Of a stretch of DNA of 64,000 bases, positions 8,621-17,735 are shown in pieces (positions within the stretch are counted from its first letter, which is position 1; every line of letters begins with the position of its first letter). The DNA lies in contig CAVUNO010000026.1 of the NCBI GenBank assembly GCA_963742875.1, positions 682,001 through 746,000 of the forward strand, read 5' to 3'. Made by a program: the position numbers and the translations under genes. The notes below the pieces were generated by a model. It ran no database searches and was not told the origin of the DNA. It was given only the letters and a program-made list of their open reading frames with translations. This stretch comes from Bog-532 sp963742875 (GTDB lineage: Bacteria > Actinomycetota > Actinomycetes > Streptosporangiales > Streptosporangiaceae).

Positions 8621-11600
8621 CTACGTCGCCGCGGCTGTGGTGGTGGCCAGGGACCTCCTCAGCTCGGCCTGGCTCTCCCGGTAGCGGGTGACCGTGTTCA
8701 GCTTGATCTGTTCGTAGCCGCGGATCTCATCCGGAAGCGCCGCAAGCTCGACACAGCGCTCGTGCGTACCCTCGCTCAGCGCGTCCAGAATGAGGCCGAC
8801 GGAGTCCAGGTACTCGCCGATGAGGGCACGTTCGGTCCGGCGGACCTCGGTGTGCCCGAACGGGTCAAGGGCCGTGCCGCGCAGCCGCCGCATCGAGCGC
8901 AGCGCGGTGAACGCCGGGCGGAACCAGGGACCGAGGCTCAGCTTCCGCTTCAGTCCCAGGGACCGGAAAACCGGCGGATGCAGCCGGTAAAAGACACGGG
9001 CGCCGGGCCCGAACTCCTCCTCCACCGCAGCGTTAGCTTCGGCGGACAGGGCGAGCCTGGCCACCTCATATTCGTCCTTATAGGCCATCAGCTTGTACAG
9101 GTAGCGCGCCACCGCCTCGGTGAGCTCGGTCTGGCCCGGGCACACGGCTTGCTCGCGCTGGTGGACCCGGGCCACGGCCTGCGCGTAACGCCTGGCGTAG
9201 CCGAGGTCCTGATAGGCCACGAGGTCCCGGACCCGCTTAGCCGTCAGCCGTTCCAGGTCCGACCCGGGTGCGGTACCGACCAGCCCGATTACGTCCGGCA
9301 CGGCCGGGTCCGGCGCCGGGCTCGCAGGACGCCGGCGGCCCGCGTTCTGGCCGCGCCCGCGCGGCGCCGCGGCAAGAACGCGGGACAGGCCACCGGGGTC
9401 GCAGACGGCCTGCCGGCCGCGGCGGAACGCCTCCAGGTTGGCCGGCACGGCCACGCCGTTCGCGGTGATGGCCGCCTCGATCGCGGATGCCTGCAGCGGC
9501 AGGTTGCCGCTCTGGAAGGCACAGCCGAGCAGGAAGACGTTGGCGAAATGGTCCGATCCGAACAGCGCCCTGCAGGTGCGCCTGGCTTCGGCGAACACCG
9601 CGTCGGCGGATCTGGTCGACATGCGGATCCGCTGGGTCAGCGCGCCGACGTCAGGGAAGGCCGCCTGAACGTCGGTGACCATCGCGCCCGTCGGGACCAC
9701 ATCCGTAGACACCACCGCCACCGTACGGTCCGGGTCCGTCACCGTCAGGTTGGCGTCCTCGGCCGCCACCAGCAGGTCACACCCGAGATACAGGTCGCAT
9801 TCGCCCGCAGCCAGCCCGTTGCCGCGGCGGGGAGGACCGCCGATGATCACGTCGGCGATGACCGCGCCGCCCTTCTGCGCCAGGCCGGTCTGGTCCAGGG
9901 CGGCCACGTCGTACCCGGCAAACGTCGCCGCGGCACTGAGCATCTGGGAGATCGTGACCACGCCCGTGCCGCCAATGCCGGCGACCCGGGTCACGTGCCC
10001 GCTGGTCGCGGGATCGGCCCGCATCACCGGGTCCGGCAGGTCCTCGCTGACGGCGGCCACTTGCCCGCGTACTTGCCCGCGGCGGGCCGGCGTCTTGGGC
10101 ACCTTGACCGTGACGAACGACGGGCAGTCTCCGGCCAGGCACGACAGGTCGACGTTGCACGAAGACTGGTCAATTCTCGTCTTGCGCCCGAACTCGGTCT
10201 CGACGGGCTGGACCGACAGGCAGTTCGACTTATGGCCGCAATCACCGCAGCCCTCGCAGATGCGCTCGTTGATCATGACGCGCTCGCGGGGCACGGTGGC
10301 CAGGCCGCGCTTGCGCTTGCGCCGCAGTTCCGTCGCGCACATCTGATCGTGAATCAGCACGGTCACGCCCTTGATCGCGGCGAGAGTCTCCTGGGCCGCC
10401 ACCAAACGTTCACGGGGCCAGACCTGCACGCCTCGCGGCAGGTCACGAGCGTGGTACCGACGCGGGTCCTCGGTGGTGACGATGACCCGCGCCACCCCTT
10501 CGGCGAGCAGCTGGCGGGCCATCGACCCGACGGGCATGCCGCCCGCCGGTTCCTGCCCGCCGGTCATAGCCACGGCTGAGTTGTAGAGGATCTTGTAGGT
10601 GATGTTGACGCCGCTGGCCACCGCAGCCCGGATGGCCAGGCTGCCCGAGTGGTGGAAGGTCCCGTCGCCGAGGTTCTGCAGCAGGTGCGTTCGGGCCAGG
10701 AACGGGGCCATACCGTTCCACTGGGCACCCTCACCGCCCATCTGAGTAAGCCCGGTTACCTCTCCCACGTCCTCGGACCCGACCAGCAGCACCAGGGCGT
10801 GGCAGCCGATCCCGGCACCGACCAGGGACCCGTCGGGCACCTTGGTGGAGCTGTTGTGCGGGCAGCCGGAGCAGAAGTAGGGCGTGCGGGAGGTGACAGC
10901 CGTGATCGGCAGTTCGGGGCGGGGCCCGCGCGGGCGCTGGCGCCGGGCCTCGATCGAGGGGAACCCGCCGATGTCCGACAGCCGCGCGGCCAGGCCGTCG
11001 GCGATCGCGTCGACGGTAAGCACCCCGTCACCGCTGAACAGCGGCCGTCCGCCCGGGTCGCGCTTGCCGGTGATCCGCGGTACACCGGCTCGCCCGTACA
11101 GCTCATTGCGCAGCGCGGACTCGATGAATGGCCGTTTTTCCTCGACCACGATGATTTCGTCGAGGCCCTCGGCGAAGGCCGTAACTTCCGCCGGGATCAG
11201 CGGATGGATCATCGACAGCTTCAGCACCCGGACGCCGCGGCGCCCGAGCTCGGCGTCGTCCAGCCCCAGTGTCGCCAGAGCATGACGCACGTCCAGATAC
11301 GTCTTGCCCGCCGCCACGATGCCCAGCCGTGCGGTGCCGTGGGCGGTGAACTGCTGTATCTGGTTCAGCTGGCTGGCTTCGGCATACCGGATCGCCATCT
11401 CGCGCCGGATTCCTTCGCGGCTCCGCTCGAGCTGGCTCAGGGCCGGCTGCAGCATGACCGCGGTGACCGTGTGGGCGTATGGCCGGCCATCCGGTCCAGT
11501 GATGCTGGCCGGGAACAGCCGGTCCGGGGAGACCTGCACGTTGGCGGTGCCGTCGGCGACACCGGTCACGATCTTCAGCGACGTCCACAGGCCGCTGGCC

Positions 11601-12280
11601 CGCGACATGGTGAGAGCATGCACGCCGAGATCCAGGACGTCCTGCGGATCCGCCGGGTACAGCACCGGCATGCCGAGATCCGCGAGCAGGAATTCGGAGG
11701 CTCCCGGCACGGTGGATGACTTGGCACCGGGGTCATCCCCGACGGCGGCAATCGCCCCGCCCCGTGGATGGGTGCCCATCAGGTTGGCGTGCCGCAGCGC
11801 ATCGGTGGCCCGGTCCAGCCCGGGAGATTTGCCGTACCACAAGCCGAAGACCCCGCTGACCCGGGCGTCCGGTGATGACGCCGCGAGTTGCGTGCCCTGC
11901 ACAGCGGTGGCGGCGAGTTCCTCGTTGACGCCCGGGCGGAACACGATGTCCAGCTCGTCGAGGAGCGCCTGCTGCCGGTGCAGTTCAAGGTCGTAACCGC
12001 CGAGCGGAGATCCTTCGTAACCGGAGATGAACCCAGCCGTCCGGCAGCCCGACCGCTGGTCGGCCCGGCGCAGATCGAACACGAGCCGGACCAGCGCCTG
12101 CACACCGGTCATCGGTACTGTGCCGTCGCCGAGCACATATCGGTCGCGGATCACCGTGCCGGGAAGAAGCCCGCTCGTGCCGAGGGTCTGCTGGGCCAAC
12201 TGTGCTGCACCACCTTCAGTAACGGTCAGATGCCGCCGTCGCTCTGGGCCGCGAAACGGTCCGCGTGCCTCCTCTTGCAC
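8621..12280 (-). CDS. Indolepyruvate:ferredoxin oxidoreductase, fused alpha/beta subunits (IorAB type)
   Basis: 1219 residues combining the two subunits that archaea encode separately. The N-terminal pyrimidine-binding region has GYEGSPLGGYDLEL. The thiamine-pyrophosphate region has FCSGCPHNSSTKVP and GDGTFHHSGSLA. A ferredoxin-like segment has ICEGCGDCGHKSNC plus further Cys for [4Fe-4S] clusters. The beta-subunit (gamma-type) domain starts near GIGGTGVVTISQML. The enzyme oxidatively decarboxylates aryl- or branched-chain 2-oxo acids to acyl-CoA with ferredoxin as acceptor, and links amino-acid breakdown to CoA thioesters. Length matches the long fused bacterial form. The GTG at 12280 lacks a clear ribosome site, so the start could lie slightly downstream. 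Confidence 0.9.
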   Translation of the reverse strand: MQEEARGPFRGPERRRHLTVTEGGAAQLAQQTLGTSGLLPGTVIRDRYVLGDGTVPMTGVQALVRLVFDLRRADQRSGCRTAGFISGYEGSPLGGYDLELHRQQALLDELDIVFRPGVNEELAATAVQGTQLAASSPDARVSGVFGLWYGKSPGLDRATDALRHANLMGTHPRGGAIAAVGDDPGAKSSTVPGASEFLLADLGMPVLYPADPQDVLDLGVHALTMSRASGLWTSLKIVTGVADGTANVQVSPDRLFPASITGPDGRPYAHTVTAVMLQPALSQLERSREGIRREMAIRYAEASQLNQIQQFTAHGTARLGIVAAGKTYLDVRHALATLGLDDAELGRRGVRVLKLSMIHPLIPAEVTAFAEGLDEIIVVEEKRPFIESALRNELYGRAGVPRITGKRDPGGRPLFSGDGVLTVDAIADGLAARLSDIGGFPSIEARRQRPRGPRPELPITAVTSRTPYFCSGCPHNSSTKVPDGSLVGAGIGCHALVLLVGSEDVGEVTGLTQMGGEGAQWNGMAPFLARTHLLQNLGDGTFHHSGSLAIRAAVASGVNITYKILYNSAVAMTGGQEPAGGMPVGSMARQLLAEGVARVIVTTEDPRRYHARDLPRGVQVWPRERLVAAQETLAAIKGVTVLIHDQMCATELRRKRKRGLATVPRERVMINERICEGCGDCGHKSNCLSVQPVETEFGRKTRIDQSSCNVDLSCLAGDCPSFVTVKVPKTPARRGQVRGQVAAVSEDLPDPVMRADPATSGHVTRVAGIGGTGVVTISQMLSAAATFAGYDVAALDQTGLAQKGGAVIADVIIGGPPRRGNGLAAGECDLYLGCDLLVAAEDANLTVTDPDRTVAVVSTDVVPTGAMVTDVQAAFPDVGALTQRIRMSTRSADAVFAEARRTCRALFGSDHFANVFLLGCAFQSGNLPLQASAIEAAITANGVAVPANLEAFRRGRQAVCDPGGLSRVLAAAPRGRGQNAGRRRPASPAPDPAVPDVIGLVGTAPGSDLERLTAKRVRDLVAYQDLGYARRYAQAVARVHQREQAVCPGQTELTEAVARYLYKLMAYKDEYEVARLALSAEANAAVEEEFGPGARVFYRLHPPVFRSLGLKRKLSLGPWFRPAFTALRSMRRLRGTALDPFGHTEVRRTERALIGEYLDSVGLILDALSEGTHERCVELAALPDEIRGYEQIKLNTVTRYRESQAELRRSLATTTAAAT

Positions 12281-12663
12281 GCTAACAGGCAGCCGGTCCC
12301 GTTGAGCAGGTCATATCCGCCCACAAGACGTATCGGTGGCGGCCCGTCGGGTGGCGGCGGCGCCCTTGGGCACGGCCCACAGCACCGGATCGTCTATCTT
12401 GCCCTCCGTAGCAAATCAGTGACTCTCAATATCACCTGGCGCCCGGCCCCCTGCACACAGGAATGCTGCCGCACCTCTATGATCGAAAAGGCGCCGACTA
12501 GGACCATCCTCGCCCTGGGACGCAGGGAGAGGCCAAACGCCTGCGGAGGGACCGGAAGTCCAGGGCTCGCCCTGGCGGGACCCAGTGAAACAGGAACCCA
12601 CAGAGGCGCCGCATGACGCGGTGTTCCTGGCCGTGCGCGGGCTGACCTGGTGCCGGACGGGGC
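12281..12663. other. Intergenic region before the oxidoreductase, carrying a transposon scar
   Basis: 383 bases between the aldo/keto reductase end and the oxidoreductase start, both leftward genes. The part near 12500-12650 looks like the 3' end of a TnpB element (separate entry). The rest (12281-12499) holds no recognisable gene and presumably includes the promoter of the oxidoreductase. Confidence 0.4.
12500..12650 (+). mobile_element. Probable 3' end / omega-RNA scar of an IS200/IS605-type TnpB element
   Basis: Short peptide tails readable in two frames, RPNACGG.GSPGLA and then WRDPVKQEPTEA, match the poorly conserved but recognisable C-terminal tail of actinobacterial TnpB proteins (typically R.NACGG...RP...VKQE). 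That DNA also encodes the structured guide RNA. GTGAAACAGGAACCCAC at 12585-12601 has the form of the conserved scaffold near the right end of these elements. No TnpB catalytic domain remains, so this would be a deletion scar. Recognised from memory of the family; not verified by search. Confidence 0.4.
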
Positions 12664-13533
12664 TCATGTGGCAATGCCGTCCAGCTCGGCCAGATCGTCC
12701 CCGGAAAGGGCCAGCGCGGCACCGGAGACGTTGTCGCGCAGATGCGCGACGGACGAGGTACCCGGGATGAGCAGGATGTTCGGGGAGCGCTGCAGCAGCC
12801 ACGCCAGCGCGACGGCCATCGGTGTGGCGCCGAGACGTCCGGCGACCGATCCCAGCTCGCCGGACTGCAGCGGGGAGAAGCCGCCGAGCGGGAAGTAGGG
12901 CACGTAAGCGATGCCCCGGGCGGCGAGGGAGTCAATCAGGTCATCGTCGACCCGGTGGGAGAGGTTATAGAAGTTCTGCACGCACACGACCGGCGCGATG
13001 GACTGTGCCTCGGCGACCTGCTCGGCGCTGACGGTGCTGAGACCCAGATGCTTGATCAGTCCTTCCTGCCGCAGCTGCGCGAGCACGGTGAAGGGTTCGG
13101 CGATCGAGCCAGGAGCAGGGCTGTCGAACCCGCCGACGCGAAGGTTAACGACGTCGAGTGCGTCGAGTGCGAGGTTGTCCAGATTGTCGTGCACGGCCTG
13201 GCGCAGCTGCCCGGGAGCCAGCGCCGGGTTCCAGCCGCCCTCGGCGTCCCGCAACGATCCGACCTTGGTCACGATGTGCAACGCGCCGGGGTAGGGGTGC
13301 AGGGCTTCCCTGATGATCTGGTTGGTGACGTGCGGGCCGTAGTAATCGCTGGTGTCGATGTGCGTGATACCCAGCTCCATCGCCTCGCGCAGCACGGCCA
13401 CGGCCGCGTCGCGGTCGGCCGGCGGGCCGAACACGTGCGGGCCAGCCAGCTGCATCGCGCCGTACCCCATGCGAGTGACCGTCAGATCCTCGGCCATGGT
13501 GAACGTCCCGCCGGGAAGTGTCTTCGTGGTCAA
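12664..13533 (-). CDS. Aldo/keto reductase
   Basis: 289 residues with the family barrel. The motifs are GYGAMQL near the N-terminus, HIDTSDYYGP (catalytic Asp and Tyr), HIVTKVGS (catalytic Lys) and the C-terminal NADPH-binding IPGTSSVAHL segment. The start chosen is the TTG at 13533 (TTKTLPGG...), because GAGAGGA lies seven bases upstream and the family begins with this segment; an ATG further in (AEDLTV) is possible. It reduces a small carbonyl substrate with NADPH; the substrate is unknown. It stands alone and is divergent from the SDR gene. Confidence 0.87.
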   Translation of the reverse strand: MTTKTLPGGTFTMAEDLTVTRMGYGAMQLAGPHVFGPPADRDAAVAVLREAMELGITHIDTSDYYGPHVTNQIIREALHPYPGALHIVTKVGSLRDAEGGWNPALAPGQLRQAVHDNLDNLALDALDVVNLRVGGFDSPAPGSIAEPFTVLAQLRQEGLIKHLGLSTVSAEQVAEAQSIAPVVCVQNFYNLSHRVDDDLIDSLAARGIAYVPYFPLGGFSPLQSGELGSVAGRLGATPMAVALAWLLQRSPNILLIPGTSSVAHLRDNVSGAALALSGDDLAELDGIAT

Positions 13534-13886
13534 GAAAATTCCTCTCGTTGCCGCTGGTCCACGAACCGTGATCGATGTGAGCGAGAACAATATGCTTGGA
13601 GACTACTTGCGGGGCCCGCCGCGCGCTCGCCCAGCCCGGCACCAGCAGCGCCGAAAAGCTGGCTCTACTTGGCTCCCTGGCCAGCCCGCCCGCGACACAA
13701 CGGACATGACGCAGGAATCCGTTGTGCGGGATGCCGGTAACTCGCGAGTCCCTCGGGCATATTGCCGCATAATGATCGATTCGGGCCCCCCTTTGACTTC
13801 CACCCCGACCTGTTGCCCGGCAAGGCTGGATCAAGAGAGCTATCCCGGCTGGGTTGGCGCAGCCGAATAACGGAAATGAGGAAGCC
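13534..13886. other. Divergent promoter region of aldo/keto reductase and SDR
   Basis: About 350 bases with no credible gene. It must hold the promoters of both divergent genes. A TATTGT on the minus strand near 13590 is a possible -10 for the reductase; no strong -35 could be assigned. Confidence 0.35.
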
Positions 13887-14909
13887 GTGGGGCTCTCGGG
13901 CGCGACGGTGCTTCTGACGGGTGGATCCTCCGGGATTGGCGCAGCGACGGCGAGGACGCTGGCGGCCGCAGGCGCAAGAATCCTCGTGGCGGGAAGGAAC
14001 GCGGCGCGGCTGCGGGCCGTCGCCGCGGAGACGGGCGGAATCGCGCTCGCGGCCGATCTTGCGGCGCCGGACGGCCCCGCCGCGCTCGCCGAGGCGGCGA
14101 TGCGAGCCGCCGCCGTCTGGGAGTCCGACGGATATGAGGCCGCAGCCAACGCGGTCCCGCTCCAGGCGCCGGGGCCGGAGCCGATGAGCTGGACCGTGCC
14201 GCTGGCTGGTCTGGCTGGTCTGGCTGGTCTGCCTGGTCTGCCTGGTCTGGCTGGTCTGGCTGGTCTGGCTGGTCCGCCCGGGCCTGGGCCCGCGGCCGAC
14301 GGGATGGTGATCGCCACCGTGCCCAGACTGAATCACGCTGAGCCTGCCGGGCATCTGCCCACGGGACCGCTACGGGCAACGAGCGGCATCGACATCCTGA
14401 TCAACAACGCAGGCGTTGGCTGGGCCGGCCCGCTCACGGAAATGAGCGCCGCGAAGGTCGCCCACGTGGTGGCCGTGAACCTGACGGCGCCTATCGAGCT
14501 GACGAGGCTGCTGACACCCGTGCTCGGCGCCGGCGGCCGGGGCCGGGTGGTCTTCGTCTCCTCTATCGCCGGCACTACCGGAGTGACGCAGGAGGCGGTC
14601 TACGCGGCGACCAAGGCGGGACTCGGATGCTTCGCCGAGAGCCTCAGGTACGAGCTGGCGGGCACGGACGTTGGCGTGTCGGTGGTCGTCCCTGGTGTCG
14701 TCGACACGCCGTTCTTCGCCCGGCGGGGAAGTCCGTACGGCCGCAGAAGGCCCATCCCGGTATCCGCGCAACGGGTGGCCCGGGCCGTGCTGACCGCTAT
14801 CGAGCGCGATCAGGCGATGACTTTTGTCCCGCGCTGGTTTGGCTTCCCAGCATGGCTGCACGGCACCGCGCCCGGGACGTTCCGGGCGCTCGCCGCCCGT
14901 TTCGGTTAA
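13887..14909 (+). CDS. Short-chain dehydrogenase/reductase with Gly-Leu-Ala repeat insertion
   Basis: 340 residues, about 75 longer than a classical SDR. The N-terminal Rossmann motif is TGGSSGIG, followed by LINNAGVG, the catalytic Ser in VSSIAG and the active-site YAATK. The extra length sits between beta-3 and NNAG (about residues 73-165). It includes eight tandem three-residue units GLA/GLP encoded by a 9-bp repeat, ending GPPGPGP. The GTG at 13887 is preceded by GAGGAA; upstream TTG codons have no ribosome site. The 3' end overlaps the convergent hpnJ-like gene by four bases. The substrate is unknown; the C-terminal half resembles SDRs that act on lipids or steroids (weak inference). Confidence 0.85.
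   Translation: MGLSGATVLLTGGSSGIGAATARTLAAAGARILVAGRNAARLRAVAAETGGIALAADLAAPDGPAALAEAAMRAAAVWESDGYEAAANAVPLQAPGPEPMSWTVPLAGLAGLAGLPGLPGLAGLAGLAGPPGPGPAADGMVIATVPRLNHAEPAGHLPTGPLRATSGIDILINNAGVGWAGPLTEMSAAKVAHVVAVNLTAPIELTRLLTPVLGAGGRGRVVFVSSIAGTTGVTQEAVYAATKAGLGCFAESLRYELAGTDVGVSVVVPGVVDTPFFARRGSPYGRRRPIPVSAQRVARAVLTAIERDQAMTFVPRWFGFPAWLHGTAPGTFRALAARFG
14202..14273. repeat. 9-bp minisatellite (8 units) within the SDR gene
   Basis: Eight consecutive 9-base units, six CTGGCTGGT and two CTGCCTGGT, encoding a collagen-like run of Leu-Ala/Pro-Gly triplets. Frame is kept regardless of copy number. Confidence 0.9.
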
Positions 14910-16339
14910 GCAGACTCCTCGCTGCCCCGGTGCCGCAGGAAGCGGATGAACTCGACGCCCTCCCGCAGCCGCCGCTTCATCATCTCCGGGCTGCGCAGCA
15001 TTTCTGCGGACATTTCCCCGATTTTGCCCGCGCGGAAATAGAACTGCTTGTAGAAGTCCTCCACGGAGTCATAAATCTCAGTCCGGTTGAGGTTGGGGTA
15101 ATTGAGCGCGGCGGTTTGGATGCCGCGCTCGTCGGTCAGCTTGGTGTCGTCCTCGGGCAGCCAGCCGTTCTCCCGCGCCTGCCGGTACAGGGCAGTACCC
15201 GGGTAGGGAGCGGCGATTGAGACCTGCAGCGAATGCGGGTTGATCTCCTTGGCGAACCGGATGGTGTCCTTGATGGTCTGCGTGGTCTCCCCGGGAAGGC
15301 CGAGGATGAAGGTGCCGTGGATGGTGATGCCGAGGTCGCGGCAGTCCTTGGTGAACTGGCGCGCCCGCTCAACCCGGACGCCCTTCTTGATGTTGATGAG
15401 GATCTGCTGGTCCCCCGACTCATATCCCACGAGCAGCAGGCGCAGGCCATTCTCCCGCAGTACCTTGAGCGTCTCGTACGGCACGTTCGCCTTCGCGTTG
15501 CAGGACCAGCTCAGGCCGAGCTTGCCCATGCCGCGGGCGATCTCCTCGGCGCGCCGCCGGTCGTCGGTGAAGGTGTCGTCGTCAAAGAACACCTCCTTGA
15601 CCGTGGGGAACAGCTCGGCGATGCGGGCCATCTCGCCCAGGACGTGCTCGGCGCTCCGCGTGCGGTAGCGGTGGCCGCCGACCGTTTGCGGCCACAGGCA
15701 GAAGGTGCACCGCGAGCGGCAGCCGCGCCCCGTGTACAGCGACACGTACGGGTGCTTGAGGTAGCCGATGAAGTAGTCGTCGACGTTCAGGTCGCGGTGG
15801 TACACGTCGGTGACATACGGCAGGCGGTCCATGTCTTCCAGGATCGGCCGGTCCGCGGTGTGCGCGACCGTGCCGCCGGGATCCCGGAACGTCAGGCCCT
15901 TCACGTCGGCCAGGGGGCGCCCTTCGGCAATCTCAGCGATGGTGAAGTCGAACTCCTCGCGGGCGACGAAGTCGATCGCATCCGACGCGAGCAGGGAGTC
16001 CTCTGGTTCGACCGCGACCTTCGCGCCGACGAACCCGACCGTCAGCGCCGGGTTCGCCCGTTTGAGTGCCTCAACAACCCGGACGTCCCCGGTGAAGGAC
16101 GGTGAACTCGTATGCAGCACCGCCAGCTCGTACTGGCGTGCCAGCGGTAGCACGTCGTCCAGACTGAGGCCCGCCGCGGGTGCGTCGACCAGTTTGCTGC
16201 CGGGCACGATGGCCGCGACCTGGGCCAGCCACGTCGGGTACCAGAAGGACCGGATTTCCCGCTTCGCCTGATAGCGCGAGCCTGCCCCGCCGTCGAACCC
16301 CTCATAGGAGGGAGGGTGCAGGCAAAGTGTACGCATCAT
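14906..16339 (-). CDS. hpnJ: B12-binding radical SAM protein, HpnJ-like (hopanoid cyclitol ether formation)
   Basis: 477 residues. The N-terminus, with PPSYEGFDGGAGSRYQAKRE and then SFWYPTWLAQVAAIVPGSKL, is characteristic of hopanoid-associated HpnJ. A cobalamin-binding Rossmann domain (about 1-150) precedes the radical SAM core with CRSRCTFC (CxxxCxxC) for the [4Fe-4S] cluster. In Burkholderia, HpnJ converts bacteriohopanetetrol glucosamine into the cyclitol ether. Of the two adjacent ATGs at 16339 and 16336, the first is preferred because AAGGAGG lies nine bases upstream. No other hopanoid genes (shc, hpnH, hpnG) are present here, so the gene is an orphan within this window. It converges on the SDR gene with a four-base overlap. 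Confidence 0.82.
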   Translation of the reverse strand: MMRTLCLHPPSYEGFDGGAGSRYQAKREIRSFWYPTWLAQVAAIVPGSKLVDAPAAGLSLDDVLPLARQYELAVLHTSSPSFTGDVRVVEALKRANPALTVGFVGAKVAVEPEDSLLASDAIDFVAREEFDFTIAEIAEGRPLADVKGLTFRDPGGTVAHTADRPILEDMDRLPYVTDVYHRDLNVDDYFIGYLKHPYVSLYTGRGCRSRCTFCLWPQTVGGHRYRTRSAEHVLGEMARIAELFPTVKEVFFDDDTFTDDRRRAEEIARGMGKLGLSWSCNAKANVPYETLKVLRENGLRLLLVGYESGDQQILINIKKGVRVERARQFTKDCRDLGITIHGTFILGLPGETTQTIKDTIRFAKEINPHSLQVSIAAPYPGTALYRQARENGWLPEDDTKLTDERGIQTAALNYPNLNRTEIYDSVEDFYKQFYFRAGKIGEMSAEMLRSPEMMKRRLREGVEFIRFLRHRGSEESA

Positions 16340-16600
16340 ATGAGCCTGCCTCCTTAGGTAATCACGCCGGGGACGGCCCAGCCGGCGAGCCAAAGCCACC
16401 CCGGACAACGTCGCCGTCCATCATCCCAGTGTCACTGCTCAGGACCATCAGCGCCACCAGTCCGACGAGGGTCGCCGAAAGCAGCCAGCGAATTGGCGCA
16501 ATTACGGGATGTACCGTTCCGCTTGGACACAGTGCAAGTCGCTGCGGGGCCGCCACGGCCACCCGCCGTCCGGCGCGAAGAAAGCGGAAAGGGAAAGGAG

Positions 16601-16834
16601 ATGTCACCTGAGGCGCTGTCCGGCTACGTCGAGGCGACGGCCGCGAAGTTCGGCATTCCCGGTGTCGCTGCCGGGGTGTGGGCGGACGGCAGGGAAGGAA
16701 GATTGGACGGAACGCTGTCCGTCGCGCGGCTGTGGAAAGGCCCGCGCTACCGTGAGCCGGGCGAAGTCGCCGGGCCGCCGGGCGTCGGCAGCGCCCACAC
16801 GTCCTCCAGCCGGAAATCCCGGGTGAGCTCGTGA
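16601..16834 (+). pseudogene. N-terminal remnant of a beta-lactamase-family serine hydrolase
   Basis: After GGAAAGGAG, an ATG at 16601 opens a frame whose first 35 residues (SGYVEATAAKFGIPGVAAGV, then WADGRE) match the start of actinobacterial serine hydrolases of the beta-lactamase/PBP4-like group. Similarity then stops, and the frame runs through unrelated sequence to 16834 without the SxxK, YxN or HxG motifs. This is best read as a truncated gene left by a deletion joined to the region downstream of the crotonase gene. Confidence 0.55.
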
Positions 16835-16877
16835 ATCCGCCAGGGCCGGGAGGAACGGCCCCGGGACCAGCCGGGCG

Positions 16878-17735
16878 CTAAGCCCGGCGGGGGAACTGGC
16901 CGAAATCGGGAGCGCGCTTGGCCTTGAAGGCTTCGCGGCCCTCCTTGGCCTCCTCGGATCCGTAGAACAGCAGGTTGGCGTCGTGGGCGAGCTGCTGAAT
17001 GCCCGCGTAGCCGTCCTCGGCGGCGTGAAAGCTTGCCTTCATCAGCCGCAGCGCGAAGGGCGAGAGCGCCAGCATCTCGCGGCACCACTTCACCGTCTCC
17101 TGCTCCAGGTCGGCCAGCGGGACCACCGTGTTGACCAGGCCCATCTGCAGGGCCTGCTGGGCGTCGTACTGCCGGCACAGGAACCATATTTCCTTGGCCT
17201 TGCGCGCGCCCACGACCTGAGTGAGCAAGGAGGCGCCGAAACCACCGTCGAACGAACCAACCCTCGGCCCCACCTGGCCGAACCTCGCGTTGTCGGCGGC
17301 GATGGCCAGGTCGCACACCAGCTGCAGCACCTGGCCGCCGCCGATCGCCCAGCCGGCCACCATGGCCACAACCGGCTTGGGCGTACGCCTCATCTGCACA
17401 TGCAAGTCGGTGACGTGGAAGCGGCCCGTGCTGGTCGCGTCGGCCTGGTAACCGCTGTCGCCGCGCACGCGCTGGTCACCCCCGGAGCAGAAGGCCTTTT
17501 CGCCGTCACCGGTCAGGATGATGACGCCGGTTGACTCGTCCTCACGCGCCTCGTTCAGGGCGTGCGATACCTCGATGAGGGTCTGCGGCCGGAACGCGTT
17601 GTGCACCTCGGGGCGGCAAATGGTGATCTTCGCGATGCCGTCGCCGGTGGTCTCGTACCGGATGTCCTCGTATTTGCCGGACTCGTGCCAGGCAATCTCC
17701 GCCGGGCGGCTCGTGGGCTCAGTCATGCTGTCCAT
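16878..17735 (-). CDS. Crotonase-family enzyme, MenB-like (1,4-dihydroxy-2-naphthoyl-CoA synthase type)
   Basis: 285 residues. It follows MenB closely: YEDIRYETTGDGIAKITICR, GEKAFCSGGDQ (oxyanion-hole loop), IGGGQVLQLVCDLAIAADNA, the MenB-type GPRVGSFDGG loop and the C-terminal EAKEGREAFKAKRAPDFGQFP. MenB closes the second ring of naphthoate in menaquinone synthesis. The same fold and motifs occur in 2-ketocyclohexanecarboxyl-CoA hydrolase (BadI), and no other men genes are near. A relative acting on a ring substrate next to the BadI-like gene is therefore equally likely. Start at 17735 or, nine bases in, 17726. A GC-rich hairpin spans the stop codon (16870-16888). Confidence 0.75.
   Translation of the reverse strand: MDSMTEPTSRPAEIAWHESGKYEDIRYETTGDGIAKITICRPEVHNAFRPQTLIEVSHALNEAREDESTGVIILTGDGEKAFCSGGDQRVRGDSGYQADATSTGRFHVTDLHVQMRRTPKPVVAMVAGWAIGGGQVLQLVCDLAIAADNARFGQVGPRVGSFDGGFGASLLTQVVGARKAKEIWFLCRQYDAQQALQMGLVNTVVPLADLEQETVKWCREMLALSPFALRLMKASFHAAEDGYAGIQQLAHDANLLFYGSEEAKEGREAFKAKRAPDFGQFPRRA

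Noticed and set aside
12500..12650. Riboswitch (c-di-GMP or cobalamin type)
   Set aside because: The stem-rich sequence first suggested a riboswitch, but the conserved cores of those classes could not be matched, and the peptide tails in the same DNA fit a TnpB 3' end better.
16362..16607. Small membrane protein antisense to the hydrolase remnant
   Set aside because: One hydrophobic stretch is present, but there is no ribosome site and the frame runs across the remnant and the hpnJ leader; not supported.
16870..16888. Intrinsic terminator of the MenB-like gene
   Set aside because: GCCGGGC-GCTAA-GCCCGGC overlaps the stop codon and has no T-run on the transcript side; too weak to call.
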